Shown here: positions 63,962-64,000 of the stretch, piece by piece | How the letters are laid out: every line of letters starts with the position of its first letter | Numbering within the stretch: the first letter of the stretch is position 1 | NCBI RefSeq assembly: GCF_037892545.1 | Contig: NZ_JBBKBG010000001.1 | Span: forward strand, 1-64,000 | Direction: 5' to 3' | DNA from: Pseudogracilibacillus sp037892545 | GTDB lineage: Bacteria; Bacillota; Bacilli; Bacillales; Amphibacillaceae | DNA: 64,000 nt | Notes under the pieces: generated by a model | What the model was told of the DNA's origin: nothing | What the model saw: only the letters and a program-made list of their open reading frames with translations | The model's database searches: none | Position numbers and translations under genes: made by a program

Positions 63962-63993
63962 ACGAAGCATACCTAAAGAGAGGAAATGAATGC

Positions 63994-64000
63994 ATGAAGA
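63994..64000 (+). CDS. Start of the next gene, probably secDF
   Basis: AGAGAGG followed after 9 bases by ATGAAGA at the window edge. In B. subtilis secDF follows comN, which is the only reason for naming it. Confidence 0.3.

Overview
The window is a 64 kb piece of a low-GC, endospore-forming Firmicute chromosome, most likely Bacillaceae. The evidence is strong AAGGAGG-type ribosome sites, T-box leaders, A/T-rich codon use, sporulation genes (spoVID, spoIIB-like, spoIVFA, spoIVFB, safA, spoVB) and long stretches of gene order shared with Bacillus subtilis. I do not name a species. I see no prophage, insertion sequence, CRISPR array, rRNA or tRNA.

Positions 1-17,400 are a mosaic of single genes: a YesK-like membrane protein, a nitric oxide synthase oxygenase, a BTAD regulator, a GIY-YIG protein, a FadR-type regulator next to ilvD, a flavin monooxygenase-like enzyme, a LURP-one-like protein, a lipoprotein, yjdM, the proBA operon behind a proline T-box, a KamA-like radical SAM protein, a nitroreductase and a Gfo/Idh/MocA oxidoreductase. 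Remnants sit between them, including a truncated SRPBCC gene at 9277.

Positions 17,750-25,500 hold a compact heme operon, hemA-hemC-hemD-hemB-hemL-hemE-hemY, running from glutamyl-tRNA to the coproporphyrin stage. hemX and hemH, which B. subtilis has in its hem operons, are absent. The HemC lacks the cysteine that normally carries the dipyrromethane cofactor (Asp241 instead).

Positions 25,600-44,450 follow the B. subtilis ysoA-tig-clpX-lonA-ysxC ... spoVID-valS-folC ... spoIIB-radC order, with lonB, ysxE, comC and maf missing. The slot between ysxC and spoVID, which holds the hem operon in B. subtilis, here carries a DUF3298 protein, an apparent type I toxin-antitoxin locus (28-residue holin-like toxin plus antisense RNA) and a membrane protein. 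Two RimK-like ATP-grasp ligases flank folC. valS has a valine T-box.

Positions 44,500-45,740 are non-coding or degraded: about 22 copies of a 21/20 bp unit, followed by a frameshifted small gene. Positions 45,743-55,100 hold the cell-shape and division genes mreBCD-minCD, spoIVFAB, rplU-prp-rpmA, obgE and pheA. The rpmA-obgE gap lacks spo0B, and pheB is missing before pheA. Positions 55,200-64,000 hold safA, nadE, yebC, ruvAB, a DUF2905 gene, queA-tgt-yajC, spoVB on the opposite strand, comN, and the first codons of what is probably secDF.
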